NCBI GenBank assembly: GCA_010365115.1
Contig: JAAFGX010000010.1
Coordinates: forward strand, 1 to 64,000
Reading direction: 5' to 3'
Length of the DNA stretch: 64,000 bases
Origin: Paludibacter sp.
GTDB lineage: Bacteria > Bacteroidota > Bacteroidia > Bacteroidales > Paludibacteraceae
This document shows, one piece after another, positions 38,621 to 48,597 of the stretch. Under the pieces are notes generated by a model. It did not search any database, had not been told where the DNA came from, and was given only the letters and a program-made list of their open reading frames with translations. Positions within the stretch are counted from its first letter, which is position 1, and every line of letters begins with the position of its first letter. Both the position numbers and the translations under genes were made by a program.

Positions 38621-38774
38621 AGTTTGTAAAGTTTATAAAGTTGAAAGTTTGTAAAGTTGTAGGTCTGTAAAGTTGTAGGTCTGTAAAGTTGTAGGTTTGT
38701 AAAGTTGAATTGACTTTATAAACCTTATGAACTTTATGAACTTTATGAACTTTATGAACTTTATAAACTTTTTA
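38621..38774. repeat. Inverted-polarity word array (GT-words then AAC-words on + strand)
   Basis: GTTTGTAAA GTTTATAAA GTTGAAA GTTTGTAAA (GTTGTAG GTCTGTAAA)x2 GTTGTAG GTTTGTAAA, then 7 x 9 bp GACTTTATA AACCTTATG 3xAACTTTATG AACTTTATA AACTTTTTA. Confidence 0.93.
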
Positions 38775-39932
38775 CTATCTCTTAAGTAGCATAATAACTT
38801 TCAATGTTAAATCAAAGAAAATCATTTTTGCATTTACGTTTTGTTCTATTTGTCGTTCAGCCAGTGCAAATTCGGTCATCAAATCCTCCACATTTCGTTC
38901 ATTGATAAAAGGCGAAAAGCGTTGCGAAAAGTCGGCTTCGTATGTTGTCAAATAATTAAGATTTTTTTCCTGTAAATTTCGTATAAAATTTTCGCGGGTC
39001 ATGTGCTGGGCGTAACTTAAAAAGTTTTTCTGACGCTCCCGTCCAATGGCACTTGCCGCCATATCGTCGGCCCATTTACGTAACGTTTTGAGCGAGGCAT
39101 GATCTTTTTTGTTACCAACCTGCCATGCTAAACGCATCACCATTACAAATCGTTCAAAGTTAACTTTGTTTTCGTCGCCTTCGTTTAAAATGGCCAATGC
39201 TTCCAGATAACTTCCATTGGCAATACGGGCTATATTTAACGCATCGTGCTCGTTCACATCCAGCTCATCATCTTTCAATAGCATTTCAATAATTTCATTG
39301 TCAGCCAATTTTGGGACATGAATGTGTTGTGTACGAGATAGAATGGTGGTGATGATTTGATCGGGTTCGTTTGAAACCATCAGAAATAATGTTTTCTCTG
39401 GCGGCTCTTCCAGTATTTTTAATAATTTGTTGGCGCATGTGCTGTGCATCTTTTCGGGCAGCCAAATTATCATGATTTTATATTCTGATTCGTAAGTTTT
39501 GAGACTTAACTTACGTAGAATTTCTTCACTTTCGTTGGAATAGATCAAACCTTGTTTAGCATCGTCCGAAATGGTTGCATACCAATTATTCACACTAAAA
39601 TAAGGGTTTTTTAAAATCTGCGCTCTGAATTCAGTAATAAAATCGTCGCAAACCACCGAAGTTCTATTACCCGGTTTTATCACAGGAAAGACAAAATGCA
39701 AATCGGGGTGAGCCAGTTTTTTATACTTCACACACGAGGGACACGCACCACATGAATCTTTCTCCGAGCGATTTTCGCAACAAATATATTGAGCATACGC
39801 TATGGCAAGTCCGAGTTTTCCAACACCTGACGGTCCGCGCAAAAGCTGTGCATGCGGTATCCGCTGTTCGGCAACCGTGCGTTTCAGGCGTTTTTTTATA
39901 TCGTATTGACCAATGAGTTCTGAGAATAACAT
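38775..39932 (-). CDS. holB: DNA polymerase III delta' subunit
   Basis: HAQLLRGPSGVGKLGLAIAYAQYICCENRSEKDSCGACPSCVKYKKLAHPDLHFVFP, LLKILEEPPEKTLFLMVSNEPDQIITTILSRTQ. Confidence 0.93.
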   Translation of the reverse strand: MLFSELIGQYDIKKRLKRTVAEQRIPHAQLLRGPSGVGKLGLAIAYAQYICCENRSEKDSCGACPSCVKYKKLAHPDLHFVFPVIKPGNRTSVVCDDFITEFRAQILKNPYFSVNNWYATISDDAKQGLIYSNESEEILRKLSLKTYESEYKIMIIWLPEKMHSTCANKLLKILEEPPEKTLFLMVSNEPDQIITTILSRTQHIHVPKLADNEIIEMLLKDDELDVNEHDALNIARIANGSYLEALAILNEGDENKVNFERFVMVMRLAWQVGNKKDHASLKTLRKWADDMAASAIGRERQKNFLSYAQHMTRENFIRNLQEKNLNYLTTYEADFSQRFSPFINERNVEDLMTEFALAERQIEQNVNAKMIFFDLTLKVIMLLKR

Positions 39933-39987
39933 GCTGAAAATTTACACTTTTTGTCCATTTTTGGATAAAGTGCAAATATACAAAAAA

Positions 39988-40037
39988 GTTCGTTGAGTTT
40001 GTAAAGTTTGAAAGTTATAAAGTTTGAAAGCTTGTCG
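39988..40037 (+). repeat. GT-word array (8-9 bp words) upstream of holB
   Basis: GTTCGTTGA GTTTGTAAA GTTTGAAA GTTATAAA GTTTGAAA GCTTGTCG. Confidence 0.75.
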
Positions 40038-40114
40038 GTTGACTTTTTGATTAATTTATGTAAAATATCCCTAAAAATAGAACCAGTAGATTATGGCATT
40101 CTTTTCTAACCAAA

Positions 40115-41500
40115 TTACACCATTTTGGTTGGGTCTACCCATTCAGAAAATTGTTCGTTGGTTAAGAGACCCAGCTCAATGCCAGCTTCCCTGAGCGTTT
40201 TATTTTCTTTTAGTGCTTTTTTTGCAATTTTAGCAGCATTGTCATATCCTAAATGTGAGTTCAGTGCCGTCACAAGCATCAACGAATTGTTGAGATGCAT
40301 TTTTATAATTTCATAGTTTGGTTCTATTCCCAAAATGCATTTATCGTTAAAAGAAACACAGGAATCTCCTAACAAACGGGCTGATTGTAATACATTGGAT
40401 GCAATCAAGGGTTTAAATACATTGAGTTCGAAATGACCGGTGGCACCGCCGATTGTTACCGCTACATCGTTGCCCATTACCTGTGCACAAACCATAGTCA
40501 TTGCTTCTGTTTGAGTGGGGTTTACTTTTCCCGGCATAATGGAAGAACCCGGCTCGTTGTCGGGAATAATAAGTTCACCAATGCCACAACGTGGACCGGA
40601 ACTCAGCATACGAATATCATTGGCAATTTTCATAAGTGATACAGCTGCTCGTTTTAAAGCTCCGCTTAATTCTATCATTGCATCGTGTGCAGCCAGTGCT
40701 TCAAATTTGTTAGGAGCTGTAATAAATGGATAACCGGTAAATTCTGCAATTTTAGCGGCAACCAGTTCAGCATAACCTTTGGGTGCATTTAGCCCTGTAC
40801 CAACAGCTGTACCGCCAATAGCTAGTTCACGTACCATTTCCAGAGCGTTACGAATAGCACGCATTGAATTATCAATTTGCTGCACATAACCCGAAAATTC
40901 CTGACCAAGGGTCAGTGGAGTAGCATCCATAAAATGAGTACGACCAGTTTTTACAATATCCTTAAATTTTTCTGATTTTTCAGAAAACGTTTGACGTAGT
41001 TTTTGCATTCCGGGAAGAGTAATTTCTGCAACCATTTTGTAAGCTGCTATGTGCATCGCTGTGGGAAACGTGTCGTTTGACGATTGGGATTTGTTTACAT
41101 CGTCATTCGGGTGAAGTACTTTAATTTCATCGGTCAGTTTGCCTCCATTCAGGACATGTGCGCGTGAAGCTATCACTTCGTTTACATTCATGTTACTTTG
41201 AGTTCCTGAGCCTGTCTGCCAAATTACTAATGGAAACTGATCATCGAGCTTTCCATTCAGAATTTCCTGACACACTTTTGAAATTAATTCGCATTTTTTT
41301 GATGATAAAAAACCCAATTCAAAATTGGTATGTGCTGCTGCTTTTTTGAGGTAAGCAAATGCGTAAATAATTTCTTTCGGCATACTTGCTTCAGTGCCAA
41401 TTCTGAAATTATTTCTCGATCGCTCTGTTTGAGCTCCCCAGTATTTGTCCGCAGGAACTTTTACTTCGCCCATCGTATCGTGTTCAATTCTGATTTTCAT
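40115..41500 (-). CDS. fumC: Class II fumarate hydratase
   Basis: [67 protein letters not shown]. Confidence 0.95.
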   Translation of the reverse strand: MKIRIEHDTMGEVKVPADKYWGAQTERSRNNFRIGTEASMPKEIIYAFAYLKKAAAHTNFELGFLSSKKCELISKVCQEILNGKLDDQFPLVIWQTGSGTQSNMNVNEVIASRAHVLNGGKLTDEIKVLHPNDDVNKSQSSNDTFPTAMHIAAYKMVAEITLPGMQKLRQTFSEKSEKFKDIVKTGRTHFMDATPLTLGQEFSGYVQQIDNSMRAIRNALEMVRELAIGGTAVGTGLNAPKGYAELVAAKIAEFTGYPFITAPNKFEALAAHDAMIELSGALKRAAVSLMKIANDIRMLSSGPRCGIGELIIPDNEPGSSIMPGKVNPTQTEAMTMVCAQVMGNDVAVTIGGATGHFELNVFKPLIASNVLQSARLLGDSCVSFNDKCILGIEPNYEIIKMHLNNSLMLVTALNSHLGYDNAAKIAKKALKENKTLREAGIELGLLTNEQFSEWVDPTKMV

Positions 41501-41637
41501 TGTTTATAAAATTAAAGTTTAAATACATAATGACCTCTCAGTTAAACAAATGAAAAAGACAATAGTTTCTATAAATACTAATTCATTAAAACATATAAGG
41601 AGCTAATAGTGTTTAATAATATGTTTTGATTTTTTGA

Positions 41638-41699
41638 GGGACAAGCAACTTCCCAGTCGCTTGAATAGCTACCACGCAACCAGAAAGTTGCTTATCCCC
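41638..41699. repeat. Dispersed palindromic repeat, copy 1
   Basis: GGGACAAGCAACTT ... AAGTTGCTTATCCCC termini; ACAAGCAACTTCCCAGTCGCTTGAA shared 23/25 with the copy at 43424. Confidence 0.85.
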
Positions 41700-42022
41700 T
41701 AAAAACAACATCAATAAAACATATCAATTGTTGATTACTTATGTTTTAGAAAAACTTAGTAACTCACAATAAAATGCAATAATAGCAACATACATTTTTC
41801 AAGTATAAAATTTCAATAAAAAAAACATTAATAATAAAATCAAGTAGTGCTCAAAAAGTTTTTCAGAACAATGTTCACTTTAAGCGTGTTTAATAGTAAC
41901 AATTATGTTTTGTGATTGCATTGGCCAAGAGAAAAATTTAATTTTAAATACTCAATCAAGCCGCTTTCTAAAATTATATAGGATTTTATTTTTCAGAATT
42001 ACAAATAAATCATTCAGCGTCT

Positions 42023-43372
42023 ATGAAATACGATATTGCTATTATTGGTGGCGGACCAGCCGGCTATAACGCAGCTGAGAAAGCAGCTGTGAACGGTTTC
42101 AAAACGATACTTTTTGAGAAAGAATTTATAGGTGGTGTGTGCTTAAATATTGGTTGCATTCCTTCCAAAACCCTGCTCTACTCAGCAAAAATACTTGATA
42201 GTGCAAAAACGGCTGACAAATATGGCATCATAGTGGAGGGAAACACCACTTTTGATCTGGAAAAAATAATCAGTCGAAAAAACAAGACAGTTAAAAAGCT
42301 GACTGCCGGTGTAAAAATGAAACTGAAGGCAAATGGAGTTACGATTATTGAAGGAGAAGCCATTCTTAAAGGTGAAGAAGACGAGAATATCAGTATTTCC
42401 TGCGGTGATGAAATTTATTTATCCAGTAATATACTTCTCTGTACAGGGTCAGAAACAATCATTCCACCAATAAAAGGGTTATCCGAAATAAGTTACTGGA
42501 CATCCAGAGAAGCATTGGACGTAAAAGAACTCCCGAAAACGCTTGCCATAATTGGTGGCGGAGTCATTGGTATGGAGTTCGCCTCTTTCTTCAATAGTAT
42601 GGGTGTAAAAGTTTCTGTTATAGAAATGTTGCCGGAAATTTTGGGAACTATGGACAAAGAAATGTCAGCAATGCTCAGAACCGGATACAGCAAAAAAGGT
42701 GTTGAATTTCATTTGGATTCAAAAGTAACAGAAGTCAACAGTCATCAGGTTATTGTAGAAAAAGGGGACAAAGTTACTACTATAGATGCCGAAAGAATAT
42801 TGGTAAGTGTTGGCAGAAAAGCGAATATTAAGAATATCGGGCTTGAAAATTTCAATGTAGAACTTCTGAAAAACGGCGTTAAAGTGAATGAATTTATGCA
42901 AACAAGTCACCCACGTATTTTTGCCAGCGGTGATATTACCGGATATTCCATGCTGGCACATACTGCCATGCGCGAGGGTGAAGTGGCTATCAATCATTTA
43001 TCCGGTCTCGACGATAAAATGACCTACGATTCGATTCCGGCAGTTGTTTATACCAATCCTGAATTTGCAGGTGTAGGAGCGACAGAAGAGGAACTGAAGA
43101 CGAATGGAACATATTATCGATTATTGAAATTGCCTATGACCTACTCAGGCAGGTTTATGGCAGAAAATGAGGCGGGTAATGGATTGTGTAAAATAATTGT
43201 TGATGCCGGAGATCATATCATTGGTTGTCATATGCTTGGCAATCCAGCCTCCGAACTGATTGTAATTGCCGGTATGGCAATTGAGCGTAAATTTACGGTG
43301 GAAGAATTCAAAAAAATAGTTTTCCCACATCCAACAGTTTCGGAAATAATACATGAAATTTTGAATATCTAA
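42023..43372 (+). CDS. lpdA: Dihydrolipoyl dehydrogenase (E3)
   Basis: YDIAIIGGGPAGYNAAEKAA, GGVCLNIGCIPSKTLL redox disulfide, FASGDITG, C-terminal HPTVSE. Confidence 0.95.
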   Translation: MKYDIAIIGGGPAGYNAAEKAAVNGFKTILFEKEFIGGVCLNIGCIPSKTLLYSAKILDSAKTADKYGIIVEGNTTFDLEKIISRKNKTVKKLTAGVKMKLKANGVTIIEGEAILKGEEDENISISCGDEIYLSSNILLCTGSETIIPPIKGLSEISYWTSREALDVKELPKTLAIIGGGVIGMEFASFFNSMGVKVSVIEMLPEILGTMDKEMSAMLRTGYSKKGVEFHLDSKVTEVNSHQVIVEKGDKVTTIDAERILVSVGRKANIKNIGLENFNVELLKNGVKVNEFMQTSHPRIFASGDITGYSMLAHTAMREGEVAINHLSGLDDKMTYDSIPAVVYTNPEFAGVGATEEELKTNGTYYRLLKLPMTYSGRFMAENEAGNGLCKIIVDAGDHIIGCHMLGNPASELIVIAGMAIERKFTVEEFKKIVFPHPTVSEIIHEILNI

Positions 43373-43420
43373 GTAATCAACAATAATTATTGATAAGTTA
43401 TATTGATGTTTTTTTTAAGG

Positions 43421-43470
43421 GGAACAAGCGACTTCCTAGTCGCTTGAAAAGCCATCAAGCGACTGGGAAA
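43421..43470. repeat. Dispersed palindromic repeat, copy 2
   Basis: TTCCTAGTCGCTTGA (43433-43447) / TCAAGCGACTGGGAA (43455-43469), near-perfect 15-bp hairpin. Confidence 0.9.
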
Positions 43471-43529
43471 AAATCTGAACATGATATTAAATATTTCAAT
43501 AACTTAAATTAATTTTAAAAACATATTGA

Positions 43530-44276
43530 ATGTTATTTATTGATAACACCTTTACCGATGCCTATTTCAATATAGCTGCTGAAGAATATCTTTTCAGAAA
43601 TTTTTCTGATCCGGTTTTCATGTTATGGCAAAATGAGCCTTGCGTGATCATTGGCAGAAATCAAAATCTAATGCTGGAAGCAAATGCAGAAGTAATAAAA
43701 GAAAGAAATATAAAGGTAGTCAGAAGATTTTCGGGAGGTGGTACCGTTTATCAGGATCTGGGGAATGTAAATCTTACTTTTATCGCACAGGGAAACAAGC
43801 CGGATTTTGACAATTACGCCCGACAAATGCTGCAATTTCTAACAACCATTGGCATTAAAGCACAATCGGACAACCGACGAGGATTGTATATTGAAGGATT
43901 AAAAATATCGGGAAGTGCTCAATATATCAGGGGAAATAAAACGTTGTATCATGCAACGTTGCTTTTTTCATCAAATCTGACTGATTTAATATTAAGTCTG
44001 GATAACCAAAACGCAAATTTAAACGAATATGAAGTGTTGCATCCATGGCATAATGTTAGATCCGTAAGAAGTCCGGTAACCAATATCGAAAACCATTTGA
44101 CAACTCAATTATCTATAAGTGAATTCAAAAAAATGATTATGAAACAATTTATAGGCCTTGAGTCAACCAACAAAATATATCAGTTTAGCGAAGATGATAT
44201 AGCTTCAATAAACAGTTTAAAGCAGAAAAAATATGAAACCAGGGATTGGAACTACAGAGCCAAAATTCTAAATTAG
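43530..44276 (+). CDS. lplA: Lipoate-protein ligase A-type protein
   Basis: AAEEYLFRNFSDPVFMLWQNEPCVIIGRNQNLMLEAN, KVVRRFSGGGTVYQDLGNVNLTFI, KISGSAQYI. Confidence 0.9.
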   Translation: MLFIDNTFTDAYFNIAAEEYLFRNFSDPVFMLWQNEPCVIIGRNQNLMLEANAEVIKERNIKVVRRFSGGGTVYQDLGNVNLTFIAQGNKPDFDNYARQMLQFLTTIGIKAQSDNRRGLYIEGLKISGSAQYIRGNKTLYHATLLFSSNLTDLILSLDNQNANLNEYEVLHPWHNVRSVRSPVTNIENHLTTQLSISEFKKMIMKQFIGLESTNKIYQFSEDDIASINSLKQKKYETRDWNYRAKILN

Positions 44277-44331
44277 AAAAAATTCAAAACATTCAGATAG
44301 TTAAGTTGTTTTAATTATAAATCTTAATAAT

Positions 44332-45750
44332 ATGTCAGCTTTCGAAATTAAAATGCCAAAATTAGGTGAAAGTATCACTGAAGGAACAATAGTAAGTTGG
44401 TCGGTAAAACAAGGAGATAAAGTCAGTGAAGATGATGTCCTGTTTGAAGTTACAACAGAAAAGATAAATGCTGAAATTCCTTCACCTGTAAATGGTACTG
44501 TGCTAAAAATCATTTCCAAAGAAGGAGATGTTGTACCCATCGGACAAGTTGTAGCACTTATACAACTTGAAGGTTCAGAAGATTCAGAAGAAAATGAAGA
44601 TTCAGAAGAAAATGAAGTGTCCAGCGATGAACTAGAAAAAAAGGAGTCGACAACTACAGAAACTGAAAAAAAGGCATCAGTACCATTAAAGACTGAGTCT
44701 CATGAAATTTCTGAAAAAGAAAAACCCGTTGAAACTTCGGAAAATAAACAGACACAGGAAAACAAGGGGAAAAGCGAAGAGAAAGACGAAGATAGCCCTT
44801 GGTACTCACCGGTAGTACTACGTCTGGCCAAAGAAGCAAACATCTCTACCAACGAGTTGGATAACATAACCGGAACTGGTTATCTCGGACGATTGAGTAA
44901 AAAAGACCTTAACAATCACATCTCACAAAAGGAGAGTAAGGCAACTGCTCCGGTTGATGAAAAGAAAGCTGAACCCGAATCTCAGCCACAAAAACCTGTT
45001 GATCAGAAAAAGGCTGTATCTGATGCTAAACCGGAAACTAAACTCGCAGATGAAGATACAGAAATAAAAGACATGGATAATATCGGTCGTATAATTGCCG
45101 ACAGAATGGTAATGTCCAAAAAAGTGTCAGCACACGTCACAACTGTTGTTGAAGTTGATGTTACAAAATTAGTGAACTGGCGGAATAAAAATAAAGAAGC
45201 ATTTTTAAAACAAGAAGGCATTTCACTCTCCTATATGCCTGCCATTGTTGAAGCTACCACCAAAGCATTAATAGAATTTCCAAAAGTAAACTCTTCGGTT
45301 GACGGGTATAAATACATTTTGAAGAAACGAATAAATATGGGTATAGCCGTGTCGCTCGCTGATGGAAACCTGATTGTACCTGTTGTTCATGATGCTGACA
45401 AGTTAAATATTAGAGGACTAGCTCAGGCAATTAATAAGCTAGCACTCAGAGCACGTGGCAATAAACTGACAATCGAAGATATTCAGGGTGGAACATTCAC
45501 CATAACTAATTTCGGAACATTCAGGAATATTATCGGAACACCCATTATTAATCAACCCGAAGTGGCAATATTAGGGGTGGGATACATTGAAAAGAAACCT
45601 GCTGTGATCGAGACTCCGGAAGGTGACGTGATTGCCATAAGACATAAAATGTATCTTTCACTTTCTTACGACCACAGGATTATTAACGGAGCAGTTGCAG
45701 GTGCATTTCTAAAACAAATTGCCGACAATCTTGAAAACTGGGAAGCTTAA
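44332..45750 (+). CDS. Dihydrolipoamide acyltransferase (E2) of a 2-oxo acid dehydrogenase complex
   Basis: Lipoyl domain MPKLGESITEGTIVSW ... EVTTEKINAEIPSP; E3-binding region SPVVLRLAKEANIS; catalytic LSLSYDHRIINGAVAGAFLK. Confidence 0.93.
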   Translation: MSAFEIKMPKLGESITEGTIVSWSVKQGDKVSEDDVLFEVTTEKINAEIPSPVNGTVLKIISKEGDVVPIGQVVALIQLEGSEDSEENEDSEENEVSSDELEKKESTTTETEKKASVPLKTESHEISEKEKPVETSENKQTQENKGKSEEKDEDSPWYSPVVLRLAKEANISTNELDNITGTGYLGRLSKKDLNNHISQKESKATAPVDEKKAEPESQPQKPVDQKKAVSDAKPETKLADEDTEIKDMDNIGRIIADRMVMSKKVSAHVTTVVEVDVTKLVNWRNKNKEAFLKQEGISLSYMPAIVEATTKALIEFPKVNSSVDGYKYILKKRINMGIAVSLADGNLIVPVVHDADKLNIRGLAQAINKLALRARGNKLTIEDIQGGTFTITNFGTFRNIIGTPIINQPEVAILGVGYIEKKPAVIETPEGDVIAIRHKMYLSLSYDHRIINGAVAGAFLKQIADNLENWEA

Positions 45751-45784
45751 AAATAAACAACCGGTAAAAAAAATATAACTTATT

Positions 45785-47818
45785 ATGGAAAAGTTTGATA
45801 TAAAGACAACAGACAAAAAGGTACTCAAAAAATGGTATCATTTGATGACACTGGGACGTGCAATTGATGATAAAGCACCCAACTATCTTCTTCAATCTTT
45901 GGGATGGTCATTTCATGCACCTTATGCAGGGCACGATGGCATCCAACTGGCAATTGGACAGGTTTTCAAAAGAGAGGAGGATTTTCTTTTCCCTTATTAT
46001 CGTGATTTACTCACTGCTCTTTCTGCTGGCATTACTGCCGAGGAAATTATTTTGAACGGCTTGTCGAAAGCAACTGACTTAACTAGTGCAGGACGACATG
46101 CTTCCAGCCATTTTGCCAAAAGGGAATGGCATATCGAAAATACTTCCTCTGCCGTTGCCACACAAGATTTACATGCAGTAGGAGTGGCACGAGCCATGGT
46201 ATATTACAAACAAAAAGGTGTGGCTATTACGTCACACGGAGAAGCAAGTATGTCTGAAGGATTTGTTTATGAAGCAATTAATGGCGCAAGTACCGAAAAG
46301 CTACCCGTCATTTTTATCATTCAGGATAACGGATACGGTATTTCCCTTGCCAAAAAAGATCAAACGGCTAATCGTAAATTCGCTGATAATTTTTCGGGTT
46401 TTAAAAACCTTAAAATTATTCATTGTGACGGAAAAGATGTTTTCAGTTCCATGAATGCAATGACTGAAGCGCGTGAATATGCCATTTCCACAAGTAATCC
46501 TGTAATTGTTCAGGCTAACTGTGTTCGTATAGGTTCTCATTCCAATTCGGATAAACATTCATTGTACCGCGACGAAAACGAATTGGCATATGTTAAGGCG
46601 GCTGATCCACTCCAAAAATTCCGTCGAATGTTGTTACGCTATAAAAGGCTTACGGAAGAAGAGTTGAAAGAGATTGAGGAGACAGCCAAAAAGGATTTAA
46701 GTGCAGCCAGTCGGAAAGCAATAGCAGCGCCCGACCCTGATCCTGCAACTGTAGAGGATTTTGTACTTCCCGAACCCTATATGCCAGAAAAATATGTGGA
46801 CGGAACACATACGGAGGAAGGTGAAAAAAAAACCATGATAAACGCTATTAATGAAGTTCTGAAAGTTGAGTTTCGCCGAAACCCGGACACTTTTCTTTGG
46901 GGGCAGGATGTTGCAAACAAAGATAAAGGTGGCGTGTTTAATGTGACAAAAGGCATGCAGCAGGAATTTGGGATACAACGTGTTTTCAACGCACCTATTG
47001 CTGAAGATTACATTGTTGGTACTGCAAATGGAATGAGTCGTTTTGACCCTAAAATACACATTGTTATAGAAGGGGCAGAATTTGCCGATTATTTTTGGCC
47101 TGCCGTAGAGCAATATGTTGAATGTACGCACGAATACTGGCGTAACTACGGAAAATTTGCACCAAACATCACCTGTCGTCTTGCCTCAGGAGGATATATC
47201 GGAGGTGGATTGTATCATTCACAAACTATTGAAGGTGCATTGAGTACACTTCCCGGCGCACGAATTGTCTATCCCTCATTTGCTGATGATGCCGCAGGAT
47301 TGCTGCGCACAAGTATGCGTTCAGAAGGATTTACGCTTTTTCTGGAACCAAAGGCTTTGTATAATGCCGTAAGTGCTGCAACTTATGTTCCTGACGATTT
47401 TGAGGTACCCTTTGGAAAAGCCCGTATTCGAAGAGAAGGAAACGATCTCAGCATTATCACTTATGGTAATACAACTCATTTTTGTCTGAATGTGGCAGAA
47501 AAACTTTATAAAGAAGAGAATATGAGTGTTGAAGTAGTTGATATACGATCACTGATACCGCTTGATAAAGAAACAATTTTCAAATCGGTAAAAAAAACCA
47601 GCAAAGTGCTTATTGTGCATGAAGACAAAGTTTTTTCCGGATTTGGAGCTGAGATTGCAGCCATGATAGGAACAGAAATGTTTCAATACCTGGATGCTCC
47701 AGTTCAGCGTGTCGGTTCATTGTTTACTCCTGTCGGATTTCATCCAATATTGGAGAAAGCAATTCTTATTGATGAAGAACGGATTTATAAAGCTGCCAAA
47801 GATTTGTTGTTATATTAA
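45785..47818 (+). CDS. 2-oxo acid dehydrogenase E1, fused alpha and beta subunits
   Basis: Alpha half: GRHASSHFAKREW, HGEASMSEGFVYEAINGASTEKLPVIFIIQDNGYGIS; beta half: INAINEVLKVEFRRNPDTFLWGQDVA ... EVVDIRSLIPLDKETIFKSVKKTSKVLIVHED. Confidence 0.92.
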   Translation: MEKFDIKTTDKKVLKKWYHLMTLGRAIDDKAPNYLLQSLGWSFHAPYAGHDGIQLAIGQVFKREEDFLFPYYRDLLTALSAGITAEEIILNGLSKATDLTSAGRHASSHFAKREWHIENTSSAVATQDLHAVGVARAMVYYKQKGVAITSHGEASMSEGFVYEAINGASTEKLPVIFIIQDNGYGISLAKKDQTANRKFADNFSGFKNLKIIHCDGKDVFSSMNAMTEAREYAISTSNPVIVQANCVRIGSHSNSDKHSLYRDENELAYVKAADPLQKFRRMLLRYKRLTEEELKEIEETAKKDLSAASRKAIAAPDPDPATVEDFVLPEPYMPEKYVDGTHTEEGEKKTMINAINEVLKVEFRRNPDTFLWGQDVANKDKGGVFNVTKGMQQEFGIQRVFNAPIAEDYIVGTANGMSRFDPKIHIVIEGAEFADYFWPAVEQYVECTHEYWRNYGKFAPNITCRLASGGYIGGGLYHSQTIEGALSTLPGARIVYPSFADDAAGLLRTSMRSEGFTLFLEPKALYNAVSAATYVPDDFEVPFGKARIRREGNDLSIITYGNTTHFCLNVAEKLYKEENMSVEVVDIRSLIPLDKETIFKSVKKTSKVLIVHEDKVFSGFGAEIAAMIGTEMFQYLDAPVQRVGSLFTPVGFHPILEKAILIDEERIYKAAKDLLLY

Positions 47819-47875
47819 TGAAAAAAGTCAAGTGAACTTTTTTGTTTACAAATTTAAATAAACAATTATTATTGT

Positions 47876-48382
47876 ATGAAGAAGATAGGATTATTTTATG
47901 GCAAAAACACTGTAAAAACAGCTAATGTAGCAAAGAAGATACAGGAAGCATTTGGTGACAACGAAATTGATCTTGTAACCGTTGAAGATGCATGGAAAAA
48001 GGAATTCGAGAGCTACAAGTATCTGATTGCAGGCACTTCCACCTGGTTTGACGGTGAACTTCCCAATTCATGGGACGAACTTATGCCTTTGCTGAATACC
48101 TTGGATTTGAAAAATAAGAAAGTGGCAATTTTCGGACTTGGCAATCAGAAGGATTATCCCGATAATTTTGTGGATGGTATTGGTATACTGGCTGAAGTAT
48201 TCGAAAAGGTCGGAGCTAAAATTGTGGGATTTACTTCTGCAGAAGAGTATGATTTTAATCACTCATTAGCATTTAAGGATGAAAAATTTGTCGGTTTAGT
48301 CATCGATGTAGAAAACCAGGCGAAAAAAACGGATAAAAGGGTGAAGGATTGGGTGGAATCACTCAAAAAAGAATTTCAGTAA
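47876..48382 (+). CDS. fldA: Flavodoxin
   Basis: KIGLFYGKNTVKTANVAKKI, STWFDGELPNSWDELMPLL, FGLGNQKDYPDNFVDGIGIL (long-chain flavodoxin). Confidence 0.92.
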   Translation: MKKIGLFYGKNTVKTANVAKKIQEAFGDNEIDLVTVEDAWKKEFESYKYLIAGTSTWFDGELPNSWDELMPLLNTLDLKNKKVAIFGLGNQKDYPDNFVDGIGILAEVFEKVGAKIVGFTSAEEYDFNHSLAFKDEKFVGLVIDVENQAKKTDKRVKDWVESLKKEFQ

Positions 48383-48456
48383 AAACAGGAATGAATGCCT
48401 GTAAAAGTGATTTTTAGAAAAAAGTTATTTGGCATAGGCGTTTAGAACAAATTTAC

Positions 48457-48597
48457 GCTGGTTAAGCGGATTTAAAACGTTAAGAATTCCAACAAGTCGG
48501 AATGATTTTCGCTATATCAATCCCGATTTATCGGGGTTCTAAATCCGTAATAAATATTTTAAATCCTTCATAATCAGCGAATGCCATCAAGTCGGCA
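48457..48597. repeat. Composite inverted-repeat element with nested hairpins
   Basis: Imperfect arms CGCTGGTTAAGCGGATTTAAAA / TTTTAAATCCTTCATAATCAGCG; internal ATTCCAACAAGTCGGAAT and ATCCCGATTTATCGGGG; flanking TGCCATCAAGTCGGCA. Confidence 0.7.

Noticed and set aside
41638-43470. Composite transposon carrying lpdA
   Set aside because: The two flanking repeats are short palindromes in the same orientation with no transposase or target-site duplication visible; lpdA is a core gene.
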